64,000 bases of DNA from positions 34,419,947 to 34,483,946 of the forward strand of contig CM055110.1 of NCBI GenBank assembly GCA_029204225.1. Direction: 5' to 3'. Under the pieces are notes generated by a model, which had not been told where the DNA came from, ran no database searches, and saw nothing but the letters and a program-made list of their open reading frames with translations. This document shows positions 1 to 11,261 of this stretch, in pieces; the first letter of the stretch is position 1, and the number at the start of each line of letters is the position of its first letter. This DNA comes from Diphasiastrum complanatum (lineage: Eukaryota; Streptophyta; Lycopodiopsida; Lycopodiales; Lycopodiaceae). The position numbers and the translations under genes are program-made.

Positions 1-2396
1 GCAAGCAGGGCTATCTAAGATTTCTGTTGTAATGACCAGGAATAACACTGACTAAATATTTTCATTACGTGCCTTAGGCCCAACTTGTCTCATGATCAAT
101 TTGACAGAAAACCTAAAGACAAGTAAAGTACTCTATATCGTGCTTCTTTTGCTACTTGGACCTCGCTATTCCATACTGCAAAGTTTATGAAGTTTTTTAG
201 GACAAAACCCTTGGTTTCACACCTGGGATATGCGGATGTTCCATTGCGACACACATTTCTTTAGTATATGGAATAAGACTAAAATTTTGCATTTGTATCA
301 ATTTCGGTGTGGAAGTTACAAACTATAACCTGTGGGAGGAAAGGAGATATGGAAGATTCGAGCAAAGTATGCTAAATGTGGTGAAAATATTTGCCCTACC
401 CGCCTTATGAGTAGGGTATGAGGTGAGTCTTGAACTTCACGGCTGTGGATTCGTTTCTGCAGGGGCAAGGAATGGCAGAGGGAGAGGAATGAATGCTACT
501 TTGATTTTCTGCGTGCTGCAGGATTCTAAGCATTATTAGGAGATGGCTTTTAATGGCAGTAGTCCTTTTTACAGACTTCTGCTGGTCTGTAGCTACTGTG
601 CCAATTTTCGGCTACTCTTACAGAAATTTTGTGCATGTTTCTTGCATGGAATTTGCTCACTCTTGCTACTTCAGGTTATGTGGTTATGTTCTCTACTTGC
701 TGTTAGTCTTGTATTTCGCTTTGGCCATCTCAAGTAATGCTTTTGCTCTGTGGGAATCACTGCTTGGCTTTGACTACTGGTGTTCCTTTAGTTATGGCGA
801 GCAATAAGGTACATACATCCTTATTGCTTTGGTTTTGTTATTTCTGTTTGCTGTTTTGTGCTATATCATCTGATTGTAGTTCTTCTGTGGGGGTTTTTTC
901 CCCTTTTCACAGGCTGGTGGTCCCTCTCTTCTATGTAACTTCTTCTTCCTTGATTTTCAAATGTTGTTTTACGCCACTTGCGATCGTAGTTTATACCTTT
1001 TACAATCTCTCTGCCTTCCTCCGTTGTGAAACTTGATGTTTGCCTTTTGACTAAGATTTATGAAAGATTTGTCATTGATGAAAGATGTATTGAGTTGTTA
1101 TTATGTTTGTATCTACGTCATAGAAACATGCATAGAAACATGCGTAACTTTGATATAATAGGCCAGAAGCTGGTTGATTGGTGCATGGAGACTCAATGTA
1201 TGTACTTTTCTATTTTGACCTATTGTAATTTAGAATGTAGGGAGAGTTATATATGGGTAAATTGGCTAGATAACATACTTGTGTTCATATTCAATTCCAT
1301 ATACCTGTTTGTTACTCATGTCATTTGGAAGTAATTTCACGTCTGGTTATTGTATTGATAAACTCTAGAAAAAACAACCATTTTATAGTTCTTTCTGTTG
1401 ATTAACATTTCAATGGTTTGAAGTAGCTGAATCACAGAATGTTGGATACTACTGGTGAAAATGCGTTGCGGTATAGGACTGGCATACACGAATGTAAATG
1501 GAAATCGTGTCCAGATAACCCAAATAGGTTGATGCCCAAGTTTGAAGTGTTTGGCAGTTTTCTGCATTTCCCCTTATGTAAATACATGATAATTTACTGT
1601 AAGATAGTATTATACTTTACAACATCAATTTATGCTGTTATGTAAGGTAATAAGACTTTTTTCAGATAAGATTGCTTAAATTTCCTGTTATACCCTATTT
1701 AAATAAACAGCTAATGCTTTCATCACTGTGGAGATTTATATACGTCAAACAGAGGCAGTAATCAGCATCTCAGAGCTGAACCTGTCTTTTCACAGAAAAT
1801 AGCTAGTTAATAAGTTCTGGTTAAGATTTATTATCCTTTACTGTGGCACTAATTCTGTGCTGGTTAGGATATTGTTACTATCAGTAAACATTTACGACAT
1901 GTTACACCATTTTCATTATTTTTCAATAAGAATAAGACTGTTAATCTCCATAAAATTAGTATTTCATACTGCACGGATAGCTCTTTGTGAACTGTGAATT
2001 TGGATGTGACGAGACCGGAAATGGTAATCATAAGACTGAATTAAGTTATGTTTTTTGGGTACATGCTTAAGAGAAGACTTCATACTTGTGACATGGATAA
2101 CATCTGGGAATAGATGTTGATATCTTCTTTTCCCACACGAAGTACGACGTTTTTACATGTTTTTTTTGTTGTGGATGGGTGCAGGTTAGTTTACTTCTGT
2201 CAACTTGGTGTTTGAAACAGTTGGTGTTTGAAAGAGATGAAGACAAATTTTGACTACGATAAAGTGATGTCATGTACCGGGCTCATGCTCACATTGAGTA
2301 TTAATACGAGATTCGTTTTGACTTTTACTGTATACTTAATGTGATTTGCTTATGTCATGTAGTGTGGTGGTTTAGTTTTGTATGCGGTTGCTATAG
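1..2396. other. AT-rich anonymous DNA, no supported gene
   Basis: I see only short, low-complexity open frames here, with hydrophobic T-rich translations typical of chance frames in AT-rich plant DNA. A 68-codon frame from 1439 to 1645 is not recognisable as any family I know. No retroelement motif, tRNA or splice-delimited exon could be supported. It may be intergenic or intron sequence of a neighbouring gene. Confidence 0.5.
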
Positions 2397-2520
2397 TTAT
2401 AGCTAGTCATAGGTTCAATACCCCATCCCCTCCATTGACATAAACCAAAAGTACCTATATTTATAGCTGGTCATAGGTTCAATACTTCATCCCCTCCATT
2501 GACATAAACCAAAAGTACAA
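2397..2520. repeat. 64-bp tandem duplication
   Basis: A unit beginning with agctRgtcataggttcaat is present twice with a 64-bp offset (2401 and 2465). The two copies differ at only a few bases. It is non-coding, and the near-identity suggests a fairly recent local duplication. Confidence 0.85.
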
Positions 2521-3349
2521 TCTAAAAAACATATCTTTGTGAAAAGATCACAAGTGTTTGTATTTACAAAGTACCAAGCATACATTCCATCTTATTGTAC
2601 TTACATAACATTCATTGCTGAAAACCTATTTATTGAACTATATTCACTTCCAAGAACTATGTTTCATGCTGATTTATATTCACACTCAATAACAAAGCCT
2701 TGCTTTGAATTCAAGTTATTTGTGGCAATTAAATTTCCATTGCAAACTCCCTCAAAACATCTCAGATCAATATCTCTCTCCTCACTTTGCAAAGCATATA
2801 TCAACACTCTTTGTAAAATTACCAACACTAAATAAAGGGATATCACAACAAAATACCACATGATAGAAGGAAACATACCTTGGCACCCTTTTTACCATTA
2901 CCACCAAAGAAAAATGTAGCAAACAACAAACCTCACCAATGTTGAAGCAACTCACCAAGAATCTTTTTACCATAACACAAACAATGGTGATAAGTTGATT
3001 GCTCTACAACAAACATATTAATGAAAATACAAGCACCATGAGCCCCAACATCAATCAACAACCCCACCATAAGTCCATCAATGACTAGCCAAGCACCTCA
3101 ACCTCCATGTACAATCATACCACAGCACCTCTTTCGAGCATTACCAACACTAGATAAAGTGATATCATAGCAAAATATCACATGAAAGCAACATATATAT
3201 AGTAGGAGACATTGCAACAAACCTCAATAGTGTATGTCTCTGTATATCTCCCCAAGAATCGATCCACATGTGATGCAATTATTGTCGTGATGCAGGTTTC
3301 AGGATATTTTCCTACAACGATGCTAGCTAGGCATCTCTCAAGGACGACT
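2521..3349. other. Non-coding AT/CA-rich stretch
   Basis: There is no conserved reading frame. The phrase caaaataYcacatgaWag recurs near 2850 and 3172, which hints at a degenerate local repeat. It leads into the copia fragment at 3350. Confidence 0.4.
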
Positions 3350-3747
3350 GTAAAAGCGTCTCAGGAGGATGCACCATCGCATCAGGAGTAGCAGTTCTAT
3401 GGGTCAGCAAGAAGCAGACCGTTGTAGCCTAGTCATTCTGCGAAGCAGAAGCAGAATATGTTGCAGTAGCAAAGATGGCCAACGAAATAATCTGGCTAAG
3501 GCAGTTCCTGGACGAATTGGGTGAAACAAGGAATGAGCCCCTGGTCTTGCAGATGGACAACACCTCTACAATACACCTGATGAAAGATCCCGTGTTCCAT
3601 TCTAGAACGAAACACATTGCGATCAAGTACCACTTGATCAGGGATCTAATTGAGAAGAAGATGCTGCAGACCACCTTCATCGGAACGAAAGACATGGTTG
3701 CTGACATCTTCACTAAAGCCCTGGACAAAGGACTCTTTGAGAGATAG
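3350..3747 (+). mobile_element. Ty1/copia RNase H fragment (3' end of pol)
   Basis: The translation carries the C-terminal copia RNase H signature: VLWVSKKQTVVA, then SFCEAEAEYVAVA, MANEIIWLRQFLDELG, DNTSTIHLMKDPVFHSRTKH and DMVADIFTKALDK, ending at a natural stop at 3745-3747. An in-frame TAG near 3448 interrupts it. Only the 3' end of pol is present, so this is a 5'-truncated, dead copy. The sequence downstream should hold its 3' non-coding region and LTR, but I could not delimit an LTR. Confidence 0.9.
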
Positions 3748-3859
3748 AGGAGTAGCCTATGGATCGTAAAGCTATTATGCTTTGAGAGGGAGCTGAAGAA
3801 ACTAAATGTTTCTAACTACAAAGCCTTGCTAGCTTTCAGCCCTCAGCCTGACGAAGATA

Positions 3860-4030
3860 TTCGCGAACACGAAAGTTAGGAGACACGAAGCACGAAAAGT
3901 TTCGCGAACTCGAAAGTCAAAGAGACGCGAACTCGAAAGTCGAAGGAACGAAGATGAACGGTTCGCGAACTCGAAAGTCGAACAGATGAAGACAAACGGT
4001 TCGCAAACTCGAAAGATTCACGAACGAGAA
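3860..4030 (+). repeat. Short tandem-like repeats after copia pol
   Basis: The motif TCGCGAACtCGAAAGTc, with small variations, occurs about five times (near 3860, 3900, 3926, 3961 and 4004) at irregular 25-45 bp spacing. It starts about 110 bp after the copia stop codon. The core TTCGCGAA is self-complementary. It probably belongs to the 3' non-coding or LTR part of that element. Confidence 0.75.
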
Positions 4031-5481
4031 TCTTTTGCAGTCCAGTACGAGAGAAGACAAACGACCAAAACGAGACCTTCTCCTACCCTCCACACTCCAG
4101 AGAGTACCAACGAGATCATGCAAGTACCCAGAAGTACAGATATCTGATCTGATGGCATGACGTCAGCAGATACATTTTAGGTCGTGGCTAATCTGCCACT
4201 CTTGTATTTCCCTGATTAGTTGTAGATGTTTAATCACTCTGATCTTAGATTTACAGAGAGCGACTATACTTACTGAATGTTACTTGACATATAGATCAAC
4301 AGAGCACACATACAGTGTAATGTAGTAGTCTGATGCTAGTAATCAATCAAGATGAAAATATAGAATGTATGTCCGCCTGCTGTGAAGACAATTCTGTCTA
4401 GCATCTGTACATCCAACTGTCTGCTAGTAAAGCGAGACGATTGCTCGTGAGAGAACTGTGTTTCTCCCACGCCAACGCACTGCGTGGATTTGCATGCAGT
4501 GCTTGAAGAAATCAGAGAAAGATCAATATAGATGATTTTCTTGTTGTGTCTGATTTCGAATGCTAATGCGTCTACTGTTTATTCGTGTGTCTAAGTTTTC
4601 TTGTTCTTTTAAATTCTGCACCTTGGTCGATACTATGTTGAATGCTACATTAATTTTATAAAACGTAGATCAGCAGTGCCTGACTACACTCTGGAGGACT
4701 GTAGGAGTGATTCAGCTAACAGTGTCCAGCGATCGCATCTGAACTCCATCCAAGGGCAAGAGAGTCGTGGTTCCTTTGCGAAAGCTTCGTGACTGCGATC
4801 CTCCCTTGATTCTCATCAATCTTATGGCTTACAAGCCATGTGGAAAAGTAGGTAAGTTACATGTTGATAAGGATGGAAGGTAGGTAGCTTAACATTTAGT
4901 GTTAGCCACTTTCAAGTTGAATATTTCTTGTTTTACAACATTGGGATTCACCCAAGTGTTTTTCATGACATGGGAAAGGCTTTGTATATGTCCATCTTAC
5001 CTTGCATAATTTTCATCAATTCCTAGGCTCTTTTTCTAGGGGTTGCCCATCCCCAATCATATGGAGTGTGACACAAAGGGTGATCAGTCCTTTGGTTTCT
5101 TCTCTCAATCTTTATAGACTCGATTGAGCCTTCTTTATAGACTCAATCGAGCCTTCTTCAAGTACCGTCATTAAGCTTTAAGAAGCTTCTTTAGATTCAT
5201 TCTTTAGGTACACTTATTAGCACATACCCTTAAGAAAAGGTTAGGAGTCATACCATAAAATGGTTCATTATTAGATTCTATTTCTAGAATCTGCATATCA
5301 AACTGTTAGCATTGATCTACAGTTTCATTTCTTGTCTTTAGGTAATGATACCTGCACTCATATTTCATCAGTTAGAGTAATAAGCTCTAATATTCAAAAT
5401 ACGTCTCATACAAAAAGAATGGAAGACTGGATAGCCTTTATTTCTTGGTCAATTTGGTCTATACAATTTTACAGAATTCAA
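4031..5481. other. Probable LTR-derived non-coding DNA
   Basis: No gene was found. A dense run of short phrases (a TATA-less pyrimidine tract, repeated gatcaataWagatgat, splice-like sites) resembles a copia LTR or 3' tail, but no paired copy in this window lets me set ends. A near-repeat of gactcRatYgagccttctt occurs at 5117-5158. Confidence 0.35.
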
Positions 5482-8411
5482 TATTTTATGTTTGGCTACG
5501 TAATCACTTAGTATCTAGCGAAAGTTAGTTGCTAAAGATTGAACGTGATTCCCATCACTACTAGCCAAGGAACTGTGGAACATCGTTGACGGCACAAAAA
5601 ATAAAGCTGAAGGTGATGCAGTCACTATCACCAAATGGAGACTGAAAGATGGCAAGGCTTTTGCCATGATCACTCTCAACAAAAAGACAATCAAATCAGT
5701 CACATACGTGCTGCTTAGACTGCTAAGGATGCATGGGACACAACACATGACTCCTTAGCAGTCTGGAGCAACACAACACATGACTCACCACCAAGACTTG
5801 TTCAAAGATTATAAATCTTTCACTTACTCTCGAGTTGTGCAACTTGGAGAAAACTCATCACATTCAATTCAAGGTGAAGGAACAATCAGAATCAAATTTC
5901 AGAAAGGTGAAGTCAAGTTGCTGTCGAACGTTCTCTAACTAGTACAAGATCTGCCTTTTGTCAACAAGCCAACTTCTCCATGTGAAAGCTATATAATCAA
6001 CAAGCATGCTAGAAATCCTTTCATTTCTAACTCAGTTCATACTTCCAAAGGCCTGCTAAATCTTGTACATAGCGACATTTGTGGCCCGATGCAGACTACT
6101 TCCAAAGGAGGAGTTCTATACCTCCTAACCTTCATAAATGACTTCTCTCGAAGGACTGCAACCTATTTTCTGAAAAACAAATCAGAGGCATTCAAGTTCT
6201 TCACGCAGTTCAAGACGTTTGCAAAAAAAATCAAACCCAGAGGAAGATCAAAGCTCTACGCATAGATGGAGGGGGGGAATTTATCTCCGCCGAATTTAGG
6301 AGTTCTGCAAGGCCAACAAAATACATCAACAATTCACAATGAGCTACTCACCTCAGTCCAATGGTGTAGCTGAACAAAAGAATCGAACACTCATTGAAAG
6401 TGCCAAGAGCATGTTGGCCCATGCCTCTCTCTGAAGAAATTTTGGGCAGAAGCTATTACCACAGCTGCCTATCTACAAAATTGGTCCATCACCAAAGCCC
6501 TTAATGGCAAGACACCTTATGAGGTGTGGACATGATCGAAACCATCACTCAAGAATATTAGAGTGTTTGGTCGCATTATGCTCATATTCCTGAAGATATC
6601 AGGAAGAAGCTGGATGACAAAAGCACAAAATCGATTTTCGTTGGCTACTCTCAAGATCACAAGGTGTACAAGCTCTACAATTTGGAAATAGAAAAAACAT
6701 TCATGAGTAGAGATGTCATTTTTGTGGAAGATCGATTTATCAACCACAAGGGAGAAGCTCGAGAAATTTTTGATCCAAATATCGAGAAAATTTTCGATCC
6801 ATATATCGAAAAAGACTCTAGGATCAAAAATAAAGAAATCGATACAAACTCGGAAAATGAGTATGAACAGCAAGAGGTCGAAATTCAACCAAGAATATCA
6901 AATCGACCAAGACAGCCTCCATCCAGATTTATGGATGATGTAGTCTGCTACTTCGTGCAGGAACCAAATACAGTCTCGGAGGCAATGTCTACACTTGATG
7001 CTGATCAATGGAAAGCAGCGATGGACACTGAATTCGATTCTCTAATAGAGAATTAAACGTAGACAATCACTGAGCTGCCAAAGGGAAGAAATCCGGTTCT
7101 ATGTAAAAGGATATTTAAGATGAAGTATGATGCTGAAGGAAGGCTGAATCGATACAAAGCCAGACTAGTCGCCAAAGGCTATTCCCAGATTCTATATCTG
7201 GATTATTTCAAGACCTTCAGCCCAGTCGTCAAACATGCTTTGATCCGACTATTACTTTCCTTTGCAGTCACAACAGATCTCGAAGTCCATCAAATGGATG
7301 TCCAGGCGACTTTCGTCAATGGGACAATTGAAGAGAACATTTTTATGTCACAACTAGAAAGATACGAGCTGAGGGGTAAGCAACACCTTGTGTGCAAAAT
7401 TCACAAGGCACTATATGGGCTTAATCAGTCACCCAGAGCTTGGTTCCAAAAAATAAATACATTTTTTATTGAGAATGGTTTTATTCCAAACTCAGCAGAC
7501 TCAAATGTCTACTTCAAGTCTGTATCAAATTTCTTCATTATCATCACTCTCTATGTAGATGATACACTATTATTCAGTAACAATTTGAATCTGATAAAGG
7601 ACACGAAATGCATGCTGACCCAGGAGTACAAAATGACTGATATGGGTCCAGTACACTATTGTCTCGGAATTGAAATTTTTTGAATTCGATCCAACAGACT
7701 AATTTTCATCAGTCAACAAAGATACCTCACCAACGTGTCCGAAAAATATGGAATGGCCAACTGTAAACTGAGTCACTTTTCACTCGACCCTGGACTGAAG
7801 CTGTCAAAGGAACAATCTCCTCAAACTGAGGCAGAAAAGGAGGAGATGAAGAAATATCTGTTTCACTCTATCATTGGCTCACTGATGTACGCAATGAACT
7901 ACACAAGACCAAACCTTGCATATTCGATCAGTTCACTCAGCTAGCTATTGAATCTAGGCCTCACCCATTGGAAAGCACTCACAAAGCTCATGAAGTACGT
8001 CCAAGCGACCAAGAATCTTAGCATCTGTTATGGAGGCAGCCAACCTACCAATATTCTTGAAGGGTACACAGATGCGGATTCGGCAAGGGATATCGATACT
8101 AGAAGATCGACTTCTAGATTTGTAATTTTATACAATCAAGGTCCAATCTCTTGAAACAACCGAAAGCATACCTCAATAGCATTATTATCAACCGAATCAA
8201 TGATACCTGATTCCGATATGCTTGCTTCGAGAATGAAATCTTGGATTGAGAGAGAGAGCTATGGTGCTTTGGTTGTCACAAAAGATGGTTGTTGGATGTG
8301 ACTATACAAGGTCGATTTCTGCTAGCAGGTGCCTCAGCCAAATTGCCTCCTTTGTAGCATTTGTGGCAGCAATGTACTAGAAAAAATACAAAGCAAGGAG
8401 ATATTCTTAGT
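5482..8411 (+). mobile_element. Degenerate Ty1/copia element B, internal region
   Basis: It begins with an LTR remnant (5482-5559) sharing atgtttggctac and gaacgtgatt with the 3' LTR at 9106-9185. This runs directly into gag (LAKELWN...WRLKDGKAFAMITL, 5560-5757). A deleted protease region follows (GENSSHSIQGEGTIRIKFQ, about 5850-5940). Integrase comes next (LLNLVHSDICGPM at 6058, NDFSRR, FWAEAITTAAYLQN at 6440, NGKTPYEVWT), then RT and RNase H. Many stops and frameshifts make it non-functional. It is the same family as minus-strand element C (11262-15180). Confidence 0.85.
7078..8252 (+). pseudogene. copia reverse transcriptase/RNase H of element B
   Basis: The longest open part (7120-7683) holds canonical copia RT blocks: YKARLVAKGYSQ, FSPVVKHALIRLLLSFA, HQMDVQATFVNG, KALYGLNQSPRAWFQ and the catalytic LYVDDTLLFS, with the aspartates intact. 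A TGA at 7681 breaks the frame. The next block (7735-7944) gives SIIGSLMYAMNYTRPNLAYSIS, then HWKALTKLMKYVQATK and RNase H (GYTDADSARDIDTRRST) up to about 8250. The usual RNase H tail is truncated. It is dead but still easy to classify. Confidence 0.9.
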
Positions 8412-8499
8412 CTACTACATGACAGAATCAAATGTTAAGGAAATGACTTTGGCAAAGTGTGGGGCTACCCCAATATTCAGGAAATAAGATTTTGCGACA

Positions 8500-8665
8500 C
8501 TGTCGTATTTCTCACAAAAGTCGCATTTTTTGCTTTCTCCCTAATGACAGTTTACGTTCATTTCTGTAGAGTGTCGTATTTTTTGCCTGTGACAGTTTAC
8601 ATTCATTTTTGCAGAGTGTCACATTTTTCTACAGAGTAACAGTTTACGTTCATTTATGCAGACAG
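8500..8665 (+). repeat. Threefold 45-47 bp repeat in LTR U3
   Basis: The motif acagtttacRttcatttNtg, flanked by gtgtcRYatttttt, starts at 8547, 8592 and 8639. It lies 115-230 bp upstream of the TATA box, where retrotransposon enhancers usually sit. Similar gtgtcg/acagt phrases occur in the element C LTR (14990-15150). Confidence 0.8.
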
Positions 8666-8779
8666 ACTGTTTACGGCCAAATGGCACCGCTTATCAGCAA
8701 GCAACATTTGAGAAGAACTGGATGAATGCCATCAGACTCCAGCCAACTGGCAGCCGCATTTGACGACCTAATTGCTTAG

Positions 8780-8788
8780 TATAAATAG
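8780..8788 (+). promoter_or_regulatory. Putative LTR TATA box
   Basis: The string tataaatag lies inside the 3' LTR of element B, downstream of the U3 repeats. Position and sequence fit a Pol II TATA box for the retrotransposon transcript. Activity is not shown by sequence alone. Confidence 0.55.
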
Positions 8789-9361
8789 TTGTTCATATTT
8801 CAACAACCAATAATCAAATCAGTTGCAAGTTTGAACGCTCTTGAGCATTCTAGATCAATTTTTTAGACTTGATTAGAGATTGCTATTGCGCTTACTGCTT
8901 ATCAGTAGCTACGCTTAATTCAGACTTTTATTTAGTCGCTTCGAAATAGCGTACGCGGCTTCGATCCGCAAACTTGTTGTACTCATTTACTTCTGTTTCG
9001 TTTCATACTGAATCAATACTATCTTTTATTGCGTTCAGGTTTGTCTTAGAATGTATGCATTTCTGTAATTCTTTGTGACAGATTATCTGTCTGATAATCA
9101 ATGCTTAAATGTTTGGCTACATAATCACTGTAGTACTGATGATTTCAATGTTAGTTACTATAAGATCGAACGTGATTTTTATCACTATTGTTTTGTTCAA
9201 AATTAATAGGCATAGTCATGCATGAATAAAGAGGAAGATAGTTTATTCCGCTACGCACACGATAAGTTTTCTTTCTTGTCGTTCGAATTCTTTTTATTCG
9301 ATTCTTTTAGACCTATCTTTTACACACCTCTTTCCAACAAGATTCACATTTCATTGGCTCA

Positions 9362-9465
9362 TGAGGTCCAATCATGACGTCAAGAGGTGTAGATCATGAG
9401 GCCAATCATATTAAGAGGAGTAAATCATGTGGGCGCTCAATCATGTTAAGAGGTCCAAATCAGGA
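9362..9465 (+). repeat. Degenerate 34-35 bp tandem repeat (3 units)
   Basis: Three consecutive units share YcaatcatRttaagaggt and aatcatg, starting just after the LTR of element B. It is non-coding. Confidence 0.65.
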
Positions 9466-9599
9466 GAAAATACTTGGTGGTGCTAGTTCTCATATGACTA
9501 GTCAAAGAGGACCCTTTTCTCATCTTGCATCCTATTATAGCACTAGAACATACATTTATTAATAATGAGTGCAAAATTGAAGAAATTGGTAGTGTGTCA

Positions 9600-11090
9600 A
9601 TAGATCTATGATCCATCAAGATCTTAAAGCTAGATGGTATGCTCTTTGTGCCAAATATCACCAAAAATCTTTTAAGTGTTGGTCAAATGCTTGATCTTCA
9701 AGTTGATTTTGGTGTGAATGCTTGCTTGATCAAGAGGGATGAAAAAGTGGTAGCAAGAGGGACAAGATTTGGAAGACTCTTTAAGTTGGATACTAATGAT
9801 GGAGCTAACTTTTGTGGTTGATGGTCGAGTTTGAGGCAATTGGTTTGCCTAAATCTTTGGAGAATGATGGTAAGGCTTGTGAAGCATGTGCTTTGGCAAA
9901 AGCACACAAATTGCCATTATCTTCAAAAGCTGTGGTGTTTGACACTTTCTTGATATTCAAAGCTCTTGTAGAGAATCAATTTGATATCAAGATCAAGGTT
10001 TTGAGGAGGTGGAGAGTAAATCTCTACAAAGTTTCAAGAACATTGTGAGCAACTTGGCATCAAGAAGGAGATCACATGTGCCTACTCACCTCAACAAAAT
10101 GGAGTGGTCGAGAGGAAGAATTGAATTCTATGTGAGTGTGCAAAGCTATGAGGTTGGATGCACATCTTCCCAAGCCATTTTGGGGTGAGGCTCTCACTTG
10201 TGCAAATTACCTATGTAATAGATTGTCTCTTTGCATCAACAAAGTAGAAAATATGCATCTAACATGCTAGAACATGAAAATTAGTGCATAACTCATCAAG
10301 AAACCTAAGATCCAATAGCCTACTATCCATGTCCATACTATAGCAATCTGTAGAGTACCTTCATATGTGTGGAATCAAGTTTAGCAAGAAAATAAGCATT
10401 ATACACACTCAAATTGACAATATCAGGAGGAGAAGAGATAGAATAAGACAATAATATTGAAGATTAATGTTCTTCAAAGATGGAGAGAAATGTTGAATAC
10501 TTCACATTGGTATAACTATTCATAGCAGACTAGTGTCACTTGGCCCCTTTCCAAATATTGTCCTAAATTGGTAGTTTCTAGGTACTTACCAAAAAACCTA
10601 GAAATAAGTGACTAGTTTCAATGCATCTCAACTAACCAATAGTAATAGGTCCAAATCCGACCTTATCACCTTATCTAATTGTTAAAAATAGTAAGAAAAC
10701 CATTTTTACACCTTATTGACATAAAAAAATAAGTCTTTAAGTTGAAATTTCACTTTGGCCTCCAAATTGCCAAACTAGACCAACTTAGCTAGTTGACATA
10801 TTTCACGCTCATCACCACCACCAAGGAGATTCTATGGATCAAGTTCCTTTTGGTGGAGCTCAAATGCATCAATTGTGAGGATGTTCACATCATAAAGTGT
10901 GACAATATTTCAGCCCAAGTCAGGCAAGGAGCAAGCATATCGAGTGGCACATCAATAGGTGAGAGAAAAAGTTCAAGCAAAGTATATTGTTTTGGAGCAT
11001 GTGGATTCTTCATCATGTGTGGTTGATCTTCTCACTAAGACTTTGCTTAAGGCTTCATTTATCAAGCATAGATCATCCTTGGGAGTTGTT
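9600..11090 (+). mobile_element. Ty1/copia remnant D (gag-pre-integrase, integrase, RNase H)
   Basis: The frame at 9639-9821 reads LFVPNITKNLLSVGQML and RGTRFGRLFKLD, which is the copia segment between protease and integrase. From 9842 come GLPKSLENDGKACEACALAK and, near 10050-10240, CAYSPQQNGVVERKN and LPKPFWGEALTCANYLCNR, the integrase C-terminal half. After about 550 bp of unrelated DNA, 10790-11090 encodes RNase H phrases: TKEILWIKFLLVEL, IIKCDNISAQ, HVDSSSCVVDLLTKTLLKASF. The whole RT is missing and there are several frameshifts. It is a different copia lineage from elements B and C. Confidence 0.8.
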
Positions 11091-11261
11091 ACAAATCTAT
11101 CGTGCAAAATGTTGCATAACTAGTCATCTTCTAAGCAGGAGTGTGAAAATAAATAGAAGTAGATTAGTTATTTTAATGTTGATTTAGAGAATTAAATAAG
11201 CTTCCATCTCTAGTTCTAATGATATGATGACACTTGTCACAAAATGTAAGGATTGAAAATT

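Larger units (their letters stand above)
8412..9342 (+). mobile_element. 3' LTR of copia element B
   Basis: The block starts TGTTAAGG and ends CCAACA, giving TG...CA termini about 931 bp apart. Its last 195 bp (9148-9342) recur inverted at 14781-14965. There they abut a tRNA-iMet primer site, which fixes the true LTR end. A TATA box (tataaatag, 8780-8788) and an AATAAA (about 9223) mark the probable U3/R region. The U3 part contains a threefold 45-47 bp repeat. Confidence 0.8.

Noticed and set aside
543-1334. Overlapping hydrophobic ORFs of 64-102 codons
   Set aside because: T-rich chance frames with Cys/Leu/Phe-heavy translations, no family motif, overlapping in several frames.
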